Shown here one piece after another: positions 15,346 to 24,595 of a stretch of DNA of 40,173 nt. The DNA is taken from assembly GCA_913776965.1 (NCBI GenBank), contig CAJYQL010000040.1:1-40173 (forward strand), written 5' to 3'. The translations under genes were made by a program, and so were the position numbers. The notes under the pieces are model-generated. The model had not been told where the DNA came from, searched no databases, and worked only from the letters and a program-made list of their open reading frames with translations. Within the stretch, counting starts at the first letter, position 1; each line of letters begins with the position of its first letter. Source of the DNA: an uncultured Xylophilus sp. (GTDB lineage Bacteria; Pseudomonadota; Gammaproteobacteria; Burkholderiales; Burkholderiaceae_C).

Positions 15346-17082
15346 ATGCGCACTTTTGCCTCGACCGCCGCCGGCCGCCTGCAGCGCTGGTGCGGCCATC
15401 CGCTGGTGGCGGCGCTGCTGCTGGCGCTGCTGTGTGCAGCGCTGCACTACCGGGCGCTGGACAGCGGCTGGCACTACGACGATCCGGCGCACCTGAACTT
15501 CGTCGCGCGTTATGCACCCTGGCAGTACTTCACGCTGCCGGCGGTGATGCTGGAGCAGTCGTACGCCCACATCACGCCGTGGAACGCGTTCTTCTACGAC
15601 CTGGGGCTGCCGTTTTTCGGGCTGGAGGCGCGGGGGCATTACCTGCACCTGTTGGTGGTGCTGTGGGCTACGGCGGTGGCGACCTGGGCGCTGCTGCGCC
15701 GCTGGCTGCCGCCCGGGCCAGCGCTCGCAGGGGCGGCGCTGTTCCTGCTGATGCCGGCCACCGGCGTGGTGGGGCAGCTGCTGATGACCGGGCACTATGC
15801 CTACGGGCTGCTGTTTTCGGTGCTGGCGCTGCACGCGTTCTCGGCTGCGGTCCGGTCGGGGCGCTGGGCGCCGGCACTGGTAGCCGCATTGTTCTACGCG
15901 CTGGCCTGCCTGTGCAAGGAGCTGTACGTGCCGCTGGTCGGCGTGCTGCTGTTCTGGCCCGAAGGCGGCTGGCGTCGCCGGCTGCGGGTGGCGCTGCCGG
16001 CATTCGCAGTGGCGGCGGGCTATGCGGCGTGGCGGCTGTGGCTGATGGGGGGCGTGGGCGGCTACGTGCGCACGCCGGCCAACGAATCGCGCAACCTGTC
16101 GCTGCTGCTGGAGCAATCCGGCAATGCGCTGAGCGCCTTCTGGCAGCTGGCCTTCGGCACCGGAGCGCTGGGCCTCGTGGCGCTGCTGGCGGCGCTCGTG
16201 CTGGTGGCCTGGGGCATGCGCCGCGGCCGGCGGCTTACGCCGCTGTTCGTGCTGGTGTGCGCGGCGGTGCTGGCCTTCCCGCTGGTGGGGGTGATGCTGC
16301 AGCAGGCGCATTTCGAGTGGGTGGCCGGCCGGTTCCTGCTGTTTGTCGGCTGGGGGCTGGCGATGCTGCTGGCCTGGCAGCTGCCGGCGCTGGGCCGCTG
16401 GCAGGCACCGGCGCTGCTCGCGGTGGCCCTGCCGCTGGCGGTCGCAAGCCACGCCGCGACCGAGTCGATCTTCGCCTCGCAGGCCGTGGTGAAGGCGCAG
16501 AACGGTTTTCTGGCGACCGCACCGGCCGGCGCGGCAATGCTGACGCAGCAGAGCTGCAGCATCCGCTACCCCGACCAGATGGCGCAGGCCGCCGCCGCGC
16601 TGCGGCACCACGCACCCACCCGCTTGGTGCACGACCTGGAGGAACTGCAGACGGTGAGCCCGCAGCAAGGCCCGGCTGTGCAGACCTACGACGAAAGCTG
16701 CGGCTGCATGCGGCCGCTGGGCGCGGAGTACGGGGCGCTGCTGGACGACTTCGCCAAGCGCCTGGCGCAAGGGCGCGGCCGGGCGCTGGACGTGACGCTG
16801 GCACTGGAGCGCACGCCGCGCGGCCGGATCTTCCGCTGGAACGTGCAGTCGCCGGACGAGGGCGCCACCTGCCTCGACCTGCGCGCGTTTATCCGTTCGT
16901 TCGTGCCGCCCAAAGGAGAGGCGGCCTTTGGGCTTGATTCCACGCTGCGGCTGGACGGCAAGATGGAGGTGCGGGTGATCCGCACCTACCCGGACGGCGC
17001 CCGGGTGCATTCGCCGATCCTGGAACTCGACGCAGAACAGGGCAGCACGGTCGCCTGGACCGCACCGCGCGCTGGTCCCTGA
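15346..17082 (+). CDS. GT-C-type integral membrane glycosyltransferase (GtrC-like)
   Basis: ATG at 15346, two bases after the gtrA stop, gives 578 residues; an ATG at 15325 overlapping gtrA is also possible. The first ~400 residues contain about nine to eleven membrane helices. Between the first two is a periplasmic loop with WHYDDPAHLNF, where the adjacent aspartates match the catalytic acidic motif of GT-C enzymes. A soluble periplasmic domain of about 180 residues follows. Such proteins transfer the flipped polyprenyl-linked sugar to an acceptor such as O-antigen, a surface polymer or a protein. The acceptor here is unknown; the nearby surface proteins are candidates only by position. It ends 30 bases before the convergent MBL-fold gene. 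Confidence 0.8.
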   Translation: MRTFASTAAGRLQRWCGHPLVAALLLALLCAALHYRALDSGWHYDDPAHLNFVARYAPWQYFTLPAVMLEQSYAHITPWNAFFYDLGLPFFGLEARGHYLHLLVVLWATAVATWALLRRWLPPGPALAGAALFLLMPATGVVGQLLMTGHYAYGLLFSVLALHAFSAAVRSGRWAPALVAALFYALACLCKELYVPLVGVLLFWPEGGWRRRLRVALPAFAVAAGYAAWRLWLMGGVGGYVRTPANESRNLSLLLEQSGNALSAFWQLAFGTGALGLVALLAALVLVAWGMRRGRRLTPLFVLVCAAVLAFPLVGVMLQQAHFEWVAGRFLLFVGWGLAMLLAWQLPALGRWQAPALLAVALPLAVASHAATESIFASQAVVKAQNGFLATAPAGAAMLTQQSCSIRYPDQMAQAAAALRHHAPTRLVHDLEELQTVSPQQGPAVQTYDESCGCMRPLGAEYGALLDDFAKRLAQGRGRALDVTLALERTPRGRIFRWNVQSPDEGATCLDLRAFIRSFVPPKGEAAFGLDSTLRLDGKMEVRVIRTYPDGARVHSPILELDAEQGSTVAWTAPRAGP

Positions 17083-17112
17083 GCCGCCGGGCGGTGCGCG
17101 ATCGGCAATGTG

Positions 17113-18171
17113 TCAGGCCGCTGCCGCGCGGAACCGCCACACCCCGTCCCCACCCCGCTCCCGCACCACCTGCCCGCTGTGCCACAGCGCATGCAGGTGG
17201 GCCACCGCCTCGCCCATCGCGAAGGTCATCTGGTGCACGTCGAGCGCGCGGTGGAACAGCAGCGGCAGCACGTCAGCCGCGCTCTGCGGGGCACGCGTGC
17301 AGGCCGCCAGCAGGTCGGCCAGCCGTTCGCGGTGGTGGTCCTGCAGCTGGTCGATGCGGGTGTGCACGCCGCGGAACGGCTTGCCGTGGGCGGGCAGGGC
17401 GAGCACGTCGTCGGGCAGGTCGCGGAAGCGCTCGATCGAGCGCAGGAAGAGCGACAGCGCATCGGCCTCGGGCTCGGCGTCGAACACGCTGACGTTGGTG
17501 GAGATGCGCGGCAGCATCATGTCGCCGCCGAGCAGGATGTTGGTGGCCGCGCAGTAGAGCGCGATGTGCTCGGGCGCATGGCCGTAGCCGGAGATGCAGC
17601 GCCACGCCTGGCCGCCGAGGGCGATGGTGTCGCCGTCCATAAGCCGGCGGAAGCTGCGCGGCACGTCGGGCACCATGCTCTTGTAGTAGCCGATGCGGCC
17701 GCGGATCTTGGCCAGCGCCTCGCCCTCGGCCAGCCCGTGCGAGCCGAAGAAGCGGGCGGCTTCCTCGCCGCCCATGCCGGGGCCGTGCGAACCGAGGCGG
17801 GCGGCGTAGTAGTCGGTGGCGCTGATCCACAGCGGGGCGTCCCAGCGGGCGCACAGCCAGTGCGCCAGGCCGATGTGGTCGGGGTGCATGTGGGTGACCA
17901 GCACCCGCACGACCGGCAGGCCGTCCAGGGCGGTGTCGAACACCGACTGCCACTGGTCGCGGGCATGCGGCGCGTCGATGCAGGTATCGACCACGGTCCA
18001 GCCCTCACGGCCCTCGAAGCGGTCGCGCACCAGCCAGAGGTTGACGTGGTCGAGCGCGAAGGGCAGGCCCATGCGCACCCAGCGCAGGCCGGGCGCGACC
18101 TCCAGCGCGGTGCCGGCGGCCGGCAGCGTGTCGCCGAGGGGGTAGTGGAGCTGCTGTTCGAGTGCATTCAT
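17113..18171 (-). CDS. MBL-fold metallo-hydrolase with C-terminal winged helix
   Basis: The 352-residue protein has the metallo-beta-lactamase zinc motif THMHPDHIG (His94, His96, Asp98, His99), a later GHAPEHIALY histidine segment, GGDMM with the bridging aspartate, and LPAHGKPF with the last metal histidine. The ~80-residue C-terminal part resembles the winged-helix tail of LACTB2-type hydrolases. No signal peptide is seen, so it is probably a cytoplasmic hydrolase of thioesters or related small substrates; the exact substrate is not evident. It is transcribed divergently from the MerR regulator, with a 16 bp palindrome between them, so the two may be co-regulated. Confidence 0.85.
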   Translation of the reverse strand: MNALEQQLHYPLGDTLPAAGTALEVAPGLRWVRMGLPFALDHVNLWLVRDRFEGREGWTVVDTCIDAPHARDQWQSVFDTALDGLPVVRVLVTHMHPDHIGLAHWLCARWDAPLWISATDYYAARLGSHGPGMGGEEAARFFGSHGLAEGEALAKIRGRIGYYKSMVPDVPRSFRRLMDGDTIALGGQAWRCISGYGHAPEHIALYCAATNILLGGDMMLPRISTNVSVFDAEPEADALSLFLRSIERFRDLPDDVLALPAHGKPFRGVHTRIDQLQDHHRERLADLLAACTRAPQSAADVLPLLFHRALDVHQMTFAMGEAVAHLHALWHSGQVVRERGGDGVWRFRAAAA

Positions 18172-18231
18172 GGCGGCGCGCCCGGTGGTGCCGGCCTGCG
18201 CCGGCGGGATCGGTCCGTGGATCGGTTGACG

Positions 18232-18247
18232 TTGACGTTAACGTCAA
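18232..18247. promoter_or_regulatory. LiuR-like MerR operator palindrome
   Basis: TTGACGTTAACGTCAA is a perfect 16 bp palindrome, and a further TTGAC half lies just upstream at 18226-18230. The left half also supplies a -35 box (TTGACG, 18232-18237) with TGTAAT as -10 at 18255-18260 (17 bp spacer) for the MerR gene. The symmetric right half can serve the MBL gene on the other strand. MerR-type regulators bind palindromes inside promoters, and the sequence resembles the LiuR motif I recall (ACGTTAACGT core). It probably mediates autoregulation. Confidence 0.7.
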
Positions 18248-18315
18248 GCCACGGTGTAATCCGGTCATTGTAGGGACGGGCCGCGCGGCGCGTGCCCGCC
18301 CACCGCGCCGGCCCC

Positions 18316-18864
18316 ATGCCCACCACCACCGCCCCCGCTCCCGCCGCTGCCGATACCCCCGCCGCCGCCACCTATTCGATCGGCGACCTGGCGCAGGAAT
18401 TCGACCTCACGACGCGGGCGATCCGCTTCTACGAGGACATGGGCCTGCTGCAGCCGAGCCGCGAGGGCGCCGGCGGCCGGGTGCGCGTCTATACCGCCCG
18501 GGACCGCACCCGCCTGCGGCTGACGCTGCGGGCCAAGCGGCTCGGCCTGTCGCTGGTCGAGGCGCGCGAGCTGCTCGACATGTACGACAGCCCGCGCGAC
18601 ACCGCCGCCCAGCTGCGCCGCTTCCAGGCGGTGCTGGGCGCCCACCGCGCGCAGCTGGAGGCCCGGATGGCCGAACTGCAGGCCAACATCGACGAGGTGA
18701 AGGCGCAGGAAAAGGACACCCGTGCGCTGCTGGCGCGCATGGCCGGCAAAAAGGACACCGTATCGCGCGCCACCGCCGCCGCATCGACCGCTGTCGCTTC
18801 GGCACCGACCCCGGCCGCCGCACTGCGCCGCCGCCGCCGCCGTGCGGACCCGCCGGCCGCATAA
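18316..18864 (+). CDS. MerR-family regulator, LiuR-like
   Basis: The 182-residue product starts at ATG 18316; a GTG eight codons upstream is less likely. After an Ala/Thr-rich tail, a MerR helix-turn-helix begins: YSIGDLAQEFDLTTRAIRFYEDMGLL, then RVYTARDRTRLRLTLRAKRLGLSL. A coiled-coil dimerisation helix follows (about 88-130) with a short basic C-terminus. The few cysteines needed for metal sensing are absent, which fits the LiuR branch that controls branched-chain amino acid and short-chain acyl-CoA breakdown. Genes for a thiolase, an SDR enzyme and an acyl-CoA dehydrogenase lie downstream, but only its own promoter carries the palindrome. Confidence 0.85.
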   Translation: MPTTTAPAPAAADTPAAATYSIGDLAQEFDLTTRAIRFYEDMGLLQPSREGAGGRVRVYTARDRTRLRLTLRAKRLGLSLVEARELLDMYDSPRDTAAQLRRFQAVLGAHRAQLEARMAELQANIDEVKAQEKDTRALLARMAGKKDTVSRATAAASTAVASAPTPAAALRRRRRRADPPAA

Positions 18865-18875
18865 CATCGCCGCCC

Positions 18876-19553
18876 ATGACTACGACACCCTCGAACCCTT
18901 CCTCCGTCGACACGCTGTTCGCCCACAACCGCCAGTGGGCGGACCAGATGATGCGCGAGCGCCCCACCTTCTTCTCCGGGCTGGTCAAGCAGCAGACGCC
19001 CAAGTACATGTGGATCGGCTGCTCCGACAGCCGGGTGCCGGCCAACCAGATCACCGGGCTGGAGCCGGGCGAGGTGTTCGTGCACCGCAACGTCGCCAAC
19101 ATCGTGGTGCATTCCGACCTGAACGCGCTGTCGGCAATCCAGTTCGCGGTGGAGCGGCTGAAGGTCGAGCACATCATGGTGGTCGGCCACTACGGGTGCT
19201 CGGGCGTGCAGGCCGCGCTGGAAGGCGCACGTATCGGCATGGCCGACCAGTGGCTGCGCCACATCCAGAGCACCCGCGACCGCCACCGCACGCTGATCGA
19301 CGCGATGACGCCCGAACACCGTGCCGACACGCTCTGCGACCTGAACGTGATCGAGCAGGTGATCAACGTCTGCGTCAGCACGGTGATGCTCGACGCCTGG
19401 GCCGCCGGCCAGAAGGTCACGGTGCACGGCTGGGCCTTCGGCGTGCACGACGGGCTGCTGCAGGATCTGGGCATGACGGTCTCGGGCAGCGATTCGCTCG
19501 ACGGCATCTACCTGTCGGCGCTGGAGCGCATCGCTACCAAGCGCCGCGGCTAG
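18876..19553 (+). CDS. can: Beta-class carbonic anhydrase
   Basis: The start is ATG 18876, 11 bases after the MerR gene. The 225-residue protein shows the beta-class zinc site: Cys49 and Asp51 in IGCSDSRVP, with His105 and Cys108 in VVGHYGCSGV. The Asp-Arg pair that controls the active form is intact. It is cytoplasmic and interconverts CO2 and bicarbonate, supplying bicarbonate for carboxylases. Length and motifs agree with E. coli Can. Close spacing to the MerR and aceK genes suggests a shared transcript. Confidence 0.95.
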   Translation: MTTTPSNPSSVDTLFAHNRQWADQMMRERPTFFSGLVKQQTPKYMWIGCSDSRVPANQITGLEPGEVFVHRNVANIVVHSDLNALSAIQFAVERLKVEHIMVVGHYGCSGVQAALEGARIGMADQWLRHIQSTRDRHRTLIDAMTPEHRADTLCDLNVIEQVINVCVSTVMLDAWAAGQKVTVHGWAFGVHDGLLQDLGMTVSGSDSLDGIYLSALERIATKRRG

Positions 19554-19562
19554 GGGCACGGC

Positions 19563-21395
19563 ATGTTTCCGGCCCGCCTCGACTCGCCCCTCGCCTACGC
19601 GATCGCGGGGGCGATGATCGACGGCTTCGACCGGCACTACCGGCTGTTCCGCGCCGCCTCGGCCGGCGCGAAGGCGCGCTTCGAGGCGGCCGACTGGCAC
19701 GGCCAGCAGAAGGCGCAGCGCGAGCGCATCGCCTTCTACGACCAGCGGGTGCAGGAAACCGTGGCGCGGCTGGAACAGAAACTGCAGGCCGGCCGTCAGC
19801 CGATGGAGGTGTGGCAGCAGGCCAAGCTGCACTACATCGGCCTGCTGGTCGGCCACCGCCAGCCGGAACTGGCCGAGACCTTCTTCAATTCGGTCACAAC
19901 CAAGATCCTGCACCGCACGCATTTCCAGAACGACTTCATCTTCGTGCGGCCGGCGGTCAGCACCGAATACATTGAGGACGATGCGCCGGGCGCGCGGCCG
20001 ACCTACCGCGCCTACTACCCGACCCGCGCGACGCTGCAGGCGACGCTGGTGCGGGTGATCGACAACTTCCAGCTCGCCACGCCCTTCGAGGACCTGGAGC
20101 GCGATGCCGGCCTGGTGCATGCGGCGCTGCAGGCGCGCATCGGCGCGGCGCCGCTGCGGTCGAACTTCCAGCTGCAGGTGCTGTCCGGCCTGTTCTACCG
20201 GAACAAGGGTGCCTACGTGGTCGGCAAGATGGTCAACGGCTACACCGAGCTGCCGTTCGCGCTGCCGATCCTGCATGCGCGCGACGACCGCGCCGGGCCG
20301 CTATGCATTGACACCGTGCTGTTCGGCGAGGACGAGCTGCAGATGCTGTTCTCGTTCGCGCGGGCGTATTTCATGGTCGATACTGACGTGCCGTCGGCTA
20401 CCGTCCAGTTCCTGCGCGGCCTGATGCCGCGCAAGCCGCGCGCCGAGATCTACAACGCGCTGGGCCTGGCCAAGCAGGGCAAGACACTCTTTTTCCGCGA
20501 GTTCCTGCACCACCTGCGCCACAGCAGCGACCGCTTCCGCATCGCGCCCGGCATCAAGGGCATGGTGATGCTGGTGTTCGACCTGCCGTCCTTCCCGTAC
20601 GTGTTCAAGGTGATCAAGGACCGCTTCCCGGCGCCGAAGGACACCACCCGCGAGGAGGTGAAGGCCAAGTACCTGCTGGTCAAGCAGCACGACCGGGTGG
20701 GCCGCATGGCCGAGACGCTGGAATACAGCGAGGTCGCCTTCCCGCGCGAGCGTTTCGACGACGCACTGATCGCCGAGCTGCGCCAGCACGTGCCGAGCCA
20801 GCTGGAGATCTCCGACCGCGACGGCGACGGGCAGGTCGAGCTGATCCTGAAGCATGTCTACATCGAGCGGCGGATGATCCCGCTCAACCTGTACCTGCAG
20901 GAGCAGTTCGACACCGGCCTGGACGATGCCGACGCGCGCGGCCGGCTGGAGCGCGCGGTGATCGAGTACGGCAACGCGATCAAGGACATGGTCGCGGCCA
21001 ACATCTTCCCCGGCGACATGCTGTGGAAGAACTTCGGCATCACCCGCCACGGCAAGGTGGTGTTCTACGACTACGACGAGATCGAATACCTGACCGACTG
21101 CCATTTCCGCCGCGTGCCCGCGCCGCGCACCGAGGAAGAGGAGATGAGCGGCGACATCTGGTATTCGGTCGGCCCGCGCGACGTATTCCCCGAGACCTTC
21201 GGCCCCTTCCTGCTCGGCCATCCGGCGGTGCGCGAAGCCTTCATGGCGCACCACGCCGACCTGCTCGACGTGGCCTTCTGGCAGCAGCACCAGGCGCGCA
21301 TCCGCGCCGGCGACGTGCACGACGTGTTCCCGTACGGGCAGGAGCGGCGATTCCGCCCGCAGCCCGCGCTTTCGTTCCATCCACAGGAGACCTGA
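19563..21395 (+). CDS. aceK: Isocitrate dehydrogenase kinase/phosphatase
   Basis: The 610-residue protein agrees in length and sequence with AceK. The N-terminal half is the regulatory part. The C-terminal half is a protein-kinase-like fold with [19 protein letters not shown], containing the ATP-binding lysine, and a catalytic-loop region [19 protein letters not shown] followed by YDYDEIEYL, which holds the metal-binding aspartate. The enzyme phosphorylates and dephosphorylates isocitrate dehydrogenase, steering carbon into the glyoxylate shunt during growth on acetate or fatty acids. The neighbouring thiolase and acyl-CoA dehydrogenase genes fit that role. It lies 9 bases after can and 4 bases before the thiolase gene, so it is probably in one operon. 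Confidence 0.97.
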   Translation: MFPARLDSPLAYAIAGAMIDGFDRHYRLFRAASAGAKARFEAADWHGQQKAQRERIAFYDQRVQETVARLEQKLQAGRQPMEVWQQAKLHYIGLLVGHRQPELAETFFNSVTTKILHRTHFQNDFIFVRPAVSTEYIEDDAPGARPTYRAYYPTRATLQATLVRVIDNFQLATPFEDLERDAGLVHAALQARIGAAPLRSNFQLQVLSGLFYRNKGAYVVGKMVNGYTELPFALPILHARDDRAGPLCIDTVLFGEDELQMLFSFARAYFMVDTDVPSATVQFLRGLMPRKPRAEIYNALGLAKQGKTLFFREFLHHLRHSSDRFRIAPGIKGMVMLVFDLPSFPYVFKVIKDRFPAPKDTTREEVKAKYLLVKQHDRVGRMAETLEYSEVAFPRERFDDALIAELRQHVPSQLEISDRDGDGQVELILKHVYIERRMIPLNLYLQEQFDTGLDDADARGRLERAVIEYGNAIKDMVAANIFPGDMLWKNFGITRHGKVVFYDYDEIEYLTDCHFRRVPAPRTEEEEMSGDIWYSVGPRDVFPETFGPFLLGHPAVREAFMAHHADLLDVAFWQQHQARIRAGDVHDVFPYGQERRFRPQPALSFHPQET

Positions 21396-21399
21396 TTCC

Positions 21400-22626
21400 A
21401 TGACTACCGATGCAACCCGTACCGCCGCACCGAACGCAGCCGCCGCCGACCCGATCGTCATCGTCGGCGCCGCCCGCACGCCGATGGGCGGCTTCCAGGG
21501 CGACTTCGCGTCGCTCGCCGCGCACGACCTGGGCGGTGTCGCCATCGCCGCGGCGGTGCAGCGCGCGGGCATCGACCCCGCCGCCGTCGGCGAGGTGCTG
21601 TTCGGCAACTGCCTGATGGCCGGCCAGGGCCAGGCGCCGGCGCGCCAGGCGGCCTTCAAGGGCGGCCTGCCGCAGGGCACCGGCGCCGTCACGCTGAGCA
21701 AGATGTGCGGCTCCGGCATGAAGGCCGCGATGCTGGCGCACGACCTGCTGGCCGCCGGCAGCTTCGACGTGATGGTCGCCGGCGGCATGGAGAGCATGAC
21801 CAACGCGCCCCACCTGCTGCCCAAGGGCCGCGCCGGCATCCGCATCGGTCACGGCCAGGTGTTCGACCACATGATGCTCGACGGCCTGGAAGACGCCTAC
21901 GAACCCGGCCGCGCGATGGGCACTTTCGGCGAACTGTGCGCCGACAAGTTCGGCTTCACCCGCGAGGCGCAGGATGCCTTCGCGATGGAGAGCGTGCGCC
22001 GCGCGCAGCAGGCGAGCACCTCGGGCGCCTTCGCCGCCGAGATCGCGCCGGTGACGGTCAAGACCCGCGCCGGCGAGACGACGATCGCCACCGACGAGGG
22101 CCCGGGCAAGATCAAGCTCGACAAGATCCCGCAGCTGAAACCGGCCTTCCGCAAGGAGAACGGCACGATCACCGCCGCGTCCAGCTCGTCGATCAACGAC
22201 GGCGCCGCGGCGCTGGTGCTGATGCGCGCCTCCACCGCCGCGCGGCTGGGCGCGACGCCGATCGCCCGCATCGTCTCGCACGCCACCCACGCGCAGGCGC
22301 CCGAGTGGTTCACCACCGCGCCGGTCGGCGCCACGCAGAAGGCGCTGGAGAAGGCCGGCTGGTCGGTCGAGGACGTGGACCTGTGGGAGGTGAACGAGGC
22401 ATTCGCCGTGGTGCCGATGGCGCTGATGCACGAGCTGGGCGTGTCGCACGACATCGTCAACGTGCACGGCGGCGCCTGCGCGCTGGGCCACCCGATCGGC
22501 GCGAGCGGCGCCCGCATCCTGGTCACGCTGCTGCACGCCCTGCAGGCCCGCGGCAAGAAGCGGGGCTTGGCGACGCTGTGTATCGGCGGCGGCGAAGGCA
22601 CGGCGATGGCGGTCGAGCTGGTGTGA
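21400..22626 (+). CDS. Acetyl-CoA C-acyltransferase (thiolase)
   Basis: ATG 21400 follows AGGAGA at a suitable distance and lies only 4 bases after aceK. The 408-residue thiolase has the nucleophilic Cys103 in LSKMCGSGMKA, the NEAFAVV segment, the catalytic histidine in GGACALGHPIGASGAR, and the second catalytic cysteine in LCIGGGEGTAM. It cleaves 3-ketoacyl-CoA or condenses two acetyl-CoA units. Synthesis versus degradation cannot be told from sequence alone; the nearby acyl-CoA dehydrogenase points to beta-oxidation of short or branched chains. The gene is followed by a short intergenic repeat element. Confidence 0.93.
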   Translation: MTTDATRTAAPNAAAADPIVIVGAARTPMGGFQGDFASLAAHDLGGVAIAAAVQRAGIDPAAVGEVLFGNCLMAGQGQAPARQAAFKGGLPQGTGAVTLSKMCGSGMKAAMLAHDLLAAGSFDVMVAGGMESMTNAPHLLPKGRAGIRIGHGQVFDHMMLDGLEDAYEPGRAMGTFGELCADKFGFTREAQDAFAMESVRRAQQASTSGAFAAEIAPVTVKTRAGETTIATDEGPGKIKLDKIPQLKPAFRKENGTITAASSSSINDGAAALVLMRASTAARLGATPIARIVSHATHAQAPEWFTTAPVGATQKALEKAGWSVEDVDLWEVNEAFAVVPMALMHELGVSHDIVNVHGGACALGHPIGASGARILVTLLHALQARGKKRGLATLCIGGGEGTAMAVELV

Positions 22627-22688
22627 TTGCTACGGTTTCGATAGCTGCTCGCGCAAGCAGGGTGGGCGCTAGAGCCGTATTTTCTTCA
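22627..22688 (+). repeat. Comamonadaceae-type intergenic repeat, copy 1
   Basis: The segment starting GCTACGGTTTCGATAGCTG and continuing to GGGCGCTAGAGCCG then TTTTCTTC fills the gap between the thiolase and SDR genes. A diverged copy in the opposite orientation lies at 28083-28142. From memory, very similar short elements with a GATAGCTGC core and a GGGCGCTAGAG tail are scattered through Acidovorax, Rhodoferax and related genomes. Function is unknown; they could act in mRNA ends or as REP-like elements. Confidence 0.7.
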
Positions 22689-22707
22689 TGAATCGCAAAG
22701 GAATGCC

Positions 22708-23379
22708 ATGGCCACCGTGCTGGTGATGGGTGCGTCGCGCGGCCTCGGCTTCGCCTTCGTGGAGCACTATGTGGCCGCCGGCGACCGGGTGATCGCCACC
22801 GCCCGCGACGACGCCGGGCTGGCGCGGCTGCGCGCTGCCGGCGTGCACCAGGTGCTGCGGCTGGACGTGGCCCAGCCCGCCAGCGTGAGCGGCCTGGCCT
22901 GGCAGCTCGACGGCGAAGCGATCGACCTGGCGCTGTACGTGGCCGGCGTGATCGTGCGCGGCAATGCGCTGTCGCCGCCGACGCGGGAGGATTTCGACCG
23001 GGTGTTCCACACCAACGTGCTCGGCGCGATGCAGGCGATCCCGCAGGTCGCGCCGCTGGTGGAGGCGGCCGGCGGCACCTTCGCCTTCATCAGCAGCACC
23101 ATGGGCCGGATCGACGGCGTGGCCGCGAGCGAACCCTGGACCTACCGCGCCAGCAAGGCCGCGCTGAACATGGCGGTCGCCAGCGCGCAGCACGACTATC
23201 CGCGCGCCACGCTGGTGGCGCTTTCGCCCGGCTGGGTGCAGACCGACATGGGCGGCGCGGCGGCACCGCTCACGGTGGACGAGAGCGTCGCCGGCATGCG
23301 CGCCACGCTGGCGGGGCTGGGCCCGGACGACCGGGGTGCGTTCCTGCTGCACGACGGGACGCGCTTTCCGTCCTGGTAG
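22708..23379 (+). CDS. Short-chain dehydrogenase/reductase
   Basis: ATG 22708 follows AAAGGA. The 223-residue protein is a compact classical SDR: nucleotide-binding GASRGLG near the N-terminus, NVLG helix, active-site serine segment (FISSTMG), Tyr and Lys in YRASK, and a P-G-W-V-Q-T-D motif after the catalytic part. It resembles the CsgA/sniffer-like group of small SDR enzymes acting on unknown carbonyl compounds. It lies between a thiolase and an acyl-CoA dehydrogenase gene, which suggests a linked role in acyl or ketone metabolism, but the substrate is not evident. Confidence 0.85.
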   Translation: MATVLVMGASRGLGFAFVEHYVAAGDRVIATARDDAGLARLRAAGVHQVLRLDVAQPASVSGLAWQLDGEAIDLALYVAGVIVRGNALSPPTREDFDRVFHTNVLGAMQAIPQVAPLVEAAGGTFAFISSTMGRIDGVAASEPWTYRASKAALNMAVASAQHDYPRATLVALSPGWVQTDMGGAAAPLTVDESVAGMRATLAGLGPDDRGAFLLHDGTRFPSW

Positions 23380-23437
23380 CGCCCGGCATTCGTCCGGCAT
23401 GCCTTTCTGACCCAACGACAACGACACGAGACACACC

Positions 23438-24568
23438 ATGCTGCTGACCCCCGACCACGAAGCCATCCGCGATGCGGTGCGCGAATTTTCCCAACGCGAA
23501 CTCTGGCCCCACGCCGCGCAGTGGGACCGCGACCACACCTTCCCACGCGAGGCGCACCAGGGCCTGGCGGCGCTCGGCGCCTACGGCATCTGCGTGCCGG
23601 AAGAGCAGGGCGGCGCCGGCATGGACTACCTCAGCCTGGCGCTGGTGCTGGAGGAAATCGCCGCCGGCGACGGCGGCACCAGCACCGCGATCAGCGTGAC
23701 CAACTGCCCGGTCAATGCGATCCTGCTGCGCTACGGCAGCCCGCAGCAGCAGCGCGACTGGCTGGAGCCGCTGGCCCAGGGCCGGATGCTCGGCGCCTTC
23801 TGCCTGACCGAGCCGCAGGCGGGCAGCGACGCGTCGTCGCTGCGCACCACCGCGCGCCGGGACGGCGATGCCTACGTGATCGACGGCAGCAAGCAGTTCA
23901 TCACCAGCGGACAGAACGGGCAGGTCGCGATCGTCATCGCCGTGACCGACAAGGCCGCCGGCAAGCGCGGCATGAGCGCCTTCCTGGTGCCGACCGACAC
24001 GCCCGGCTACGAGGTCGCGCGGCTCGAGGACAAGCTCGGCCAGCACAGCAGCGACACCGCGCTGATCCGCTTCGACGGCTGCCGCATCCCGGCCGAGAAC
24101 CGCATCGGCGCGGAGGGCGAGGGATACAAGATCGCACTCGGCGCACTGGAAGGCGGCCGCATCGGCATCGCGGCGCAGAGCGTCGGCATGGCACGCAGCG
24201 CGTTCGAGGTGGCGCTGCAGTATGCGAAGGACCGGCAGGCCTTCGGCGGCCCGATCCTGGACCAGCAGGCGGTGGGCTTCCGCCTGGCCGACTGCGCCAC
24301 GAAGATCGAGGCCGCGCGCCAGCTGGTCTGGCACGCCGCAGCGCTGCGCGACGCCGGACAGCCCTGCCTGAAGCAGGCCGCGATGGCCAAGCTGTTCGCC
24401 AGCGAGATCGCCGAGCAGGTCTGCAGCGCTGCGATCCAGACGCTCGGCGGCTACGGGTATGTCAACGACTTCCCGGTGGAGCGCATCTACCGCGACGTAC
24501 GGGTCTGCCAGATCTACGAAGGCACGTCGGACATCCAGCGGCTGCTGATCCAGCGGGCGCTGGGGTAA
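23438..24568 (+). CDS. Short-chain acyl-CoA dehydrogenase
   Basis: The 376-residue protein has the full acyl-CoA dehydrogenase fold. The FAD/substrate segments are LGAFCLTEPQAGSDA and FITSGQNG, with KLGQHSSDTALIRFDGCRIP in the middle domain. In the C-terminal helical domain, YAKDRQAFGGPI and IQTLGGYGYVNDFPVERIYRD are followed by the catalytic glutamate in IYEGTSDIQRLLI. The glutamate is at the position used by butyryl-/medium-chain enzymes rather than the isovaleryl type. It oxidises an acyl-CoA to the 2-enoyl-CoA and passes electrons to ETF. It ends 27 bases before the convergent MarR gene. Confidence 0.93.
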   Translation: MLLTPDHEAIRDAVREFSQRELWPHAAQWDRDHTFPREAHQGLAALGAYGICVPEEQGGAGMDYLSLALVLEEIAAGDGGTSTAISVTNCPVNAILLRYGSPQQQRDWLEPLAQGRMLGAFCLTEPQAGSDASSLRTTARRDGDAYVIDGSKQFITSGQNGQVAIVIAVTDKAAGKRGMSAFLVPTDTPGYEVARLEDKLGQHSSDTALIRFDGCRIPAENRIGAEGEGYKIALGALEGGRIGIAAQSVGMARSAFEVALQYAKDRQAFGGPILDQQAVGFRLADCATKIEAARQLVWHAAALRDAGQPCLKQAAMAKLFASEIAEQVCSAAIQTLGGYGYVNDFPVERIYRDVRVCQIYEGTSDIQRLLIQRALG

Positions 24569-24595
24569 CCAGCGCGGGTCAGGGGCAGGACCGGT

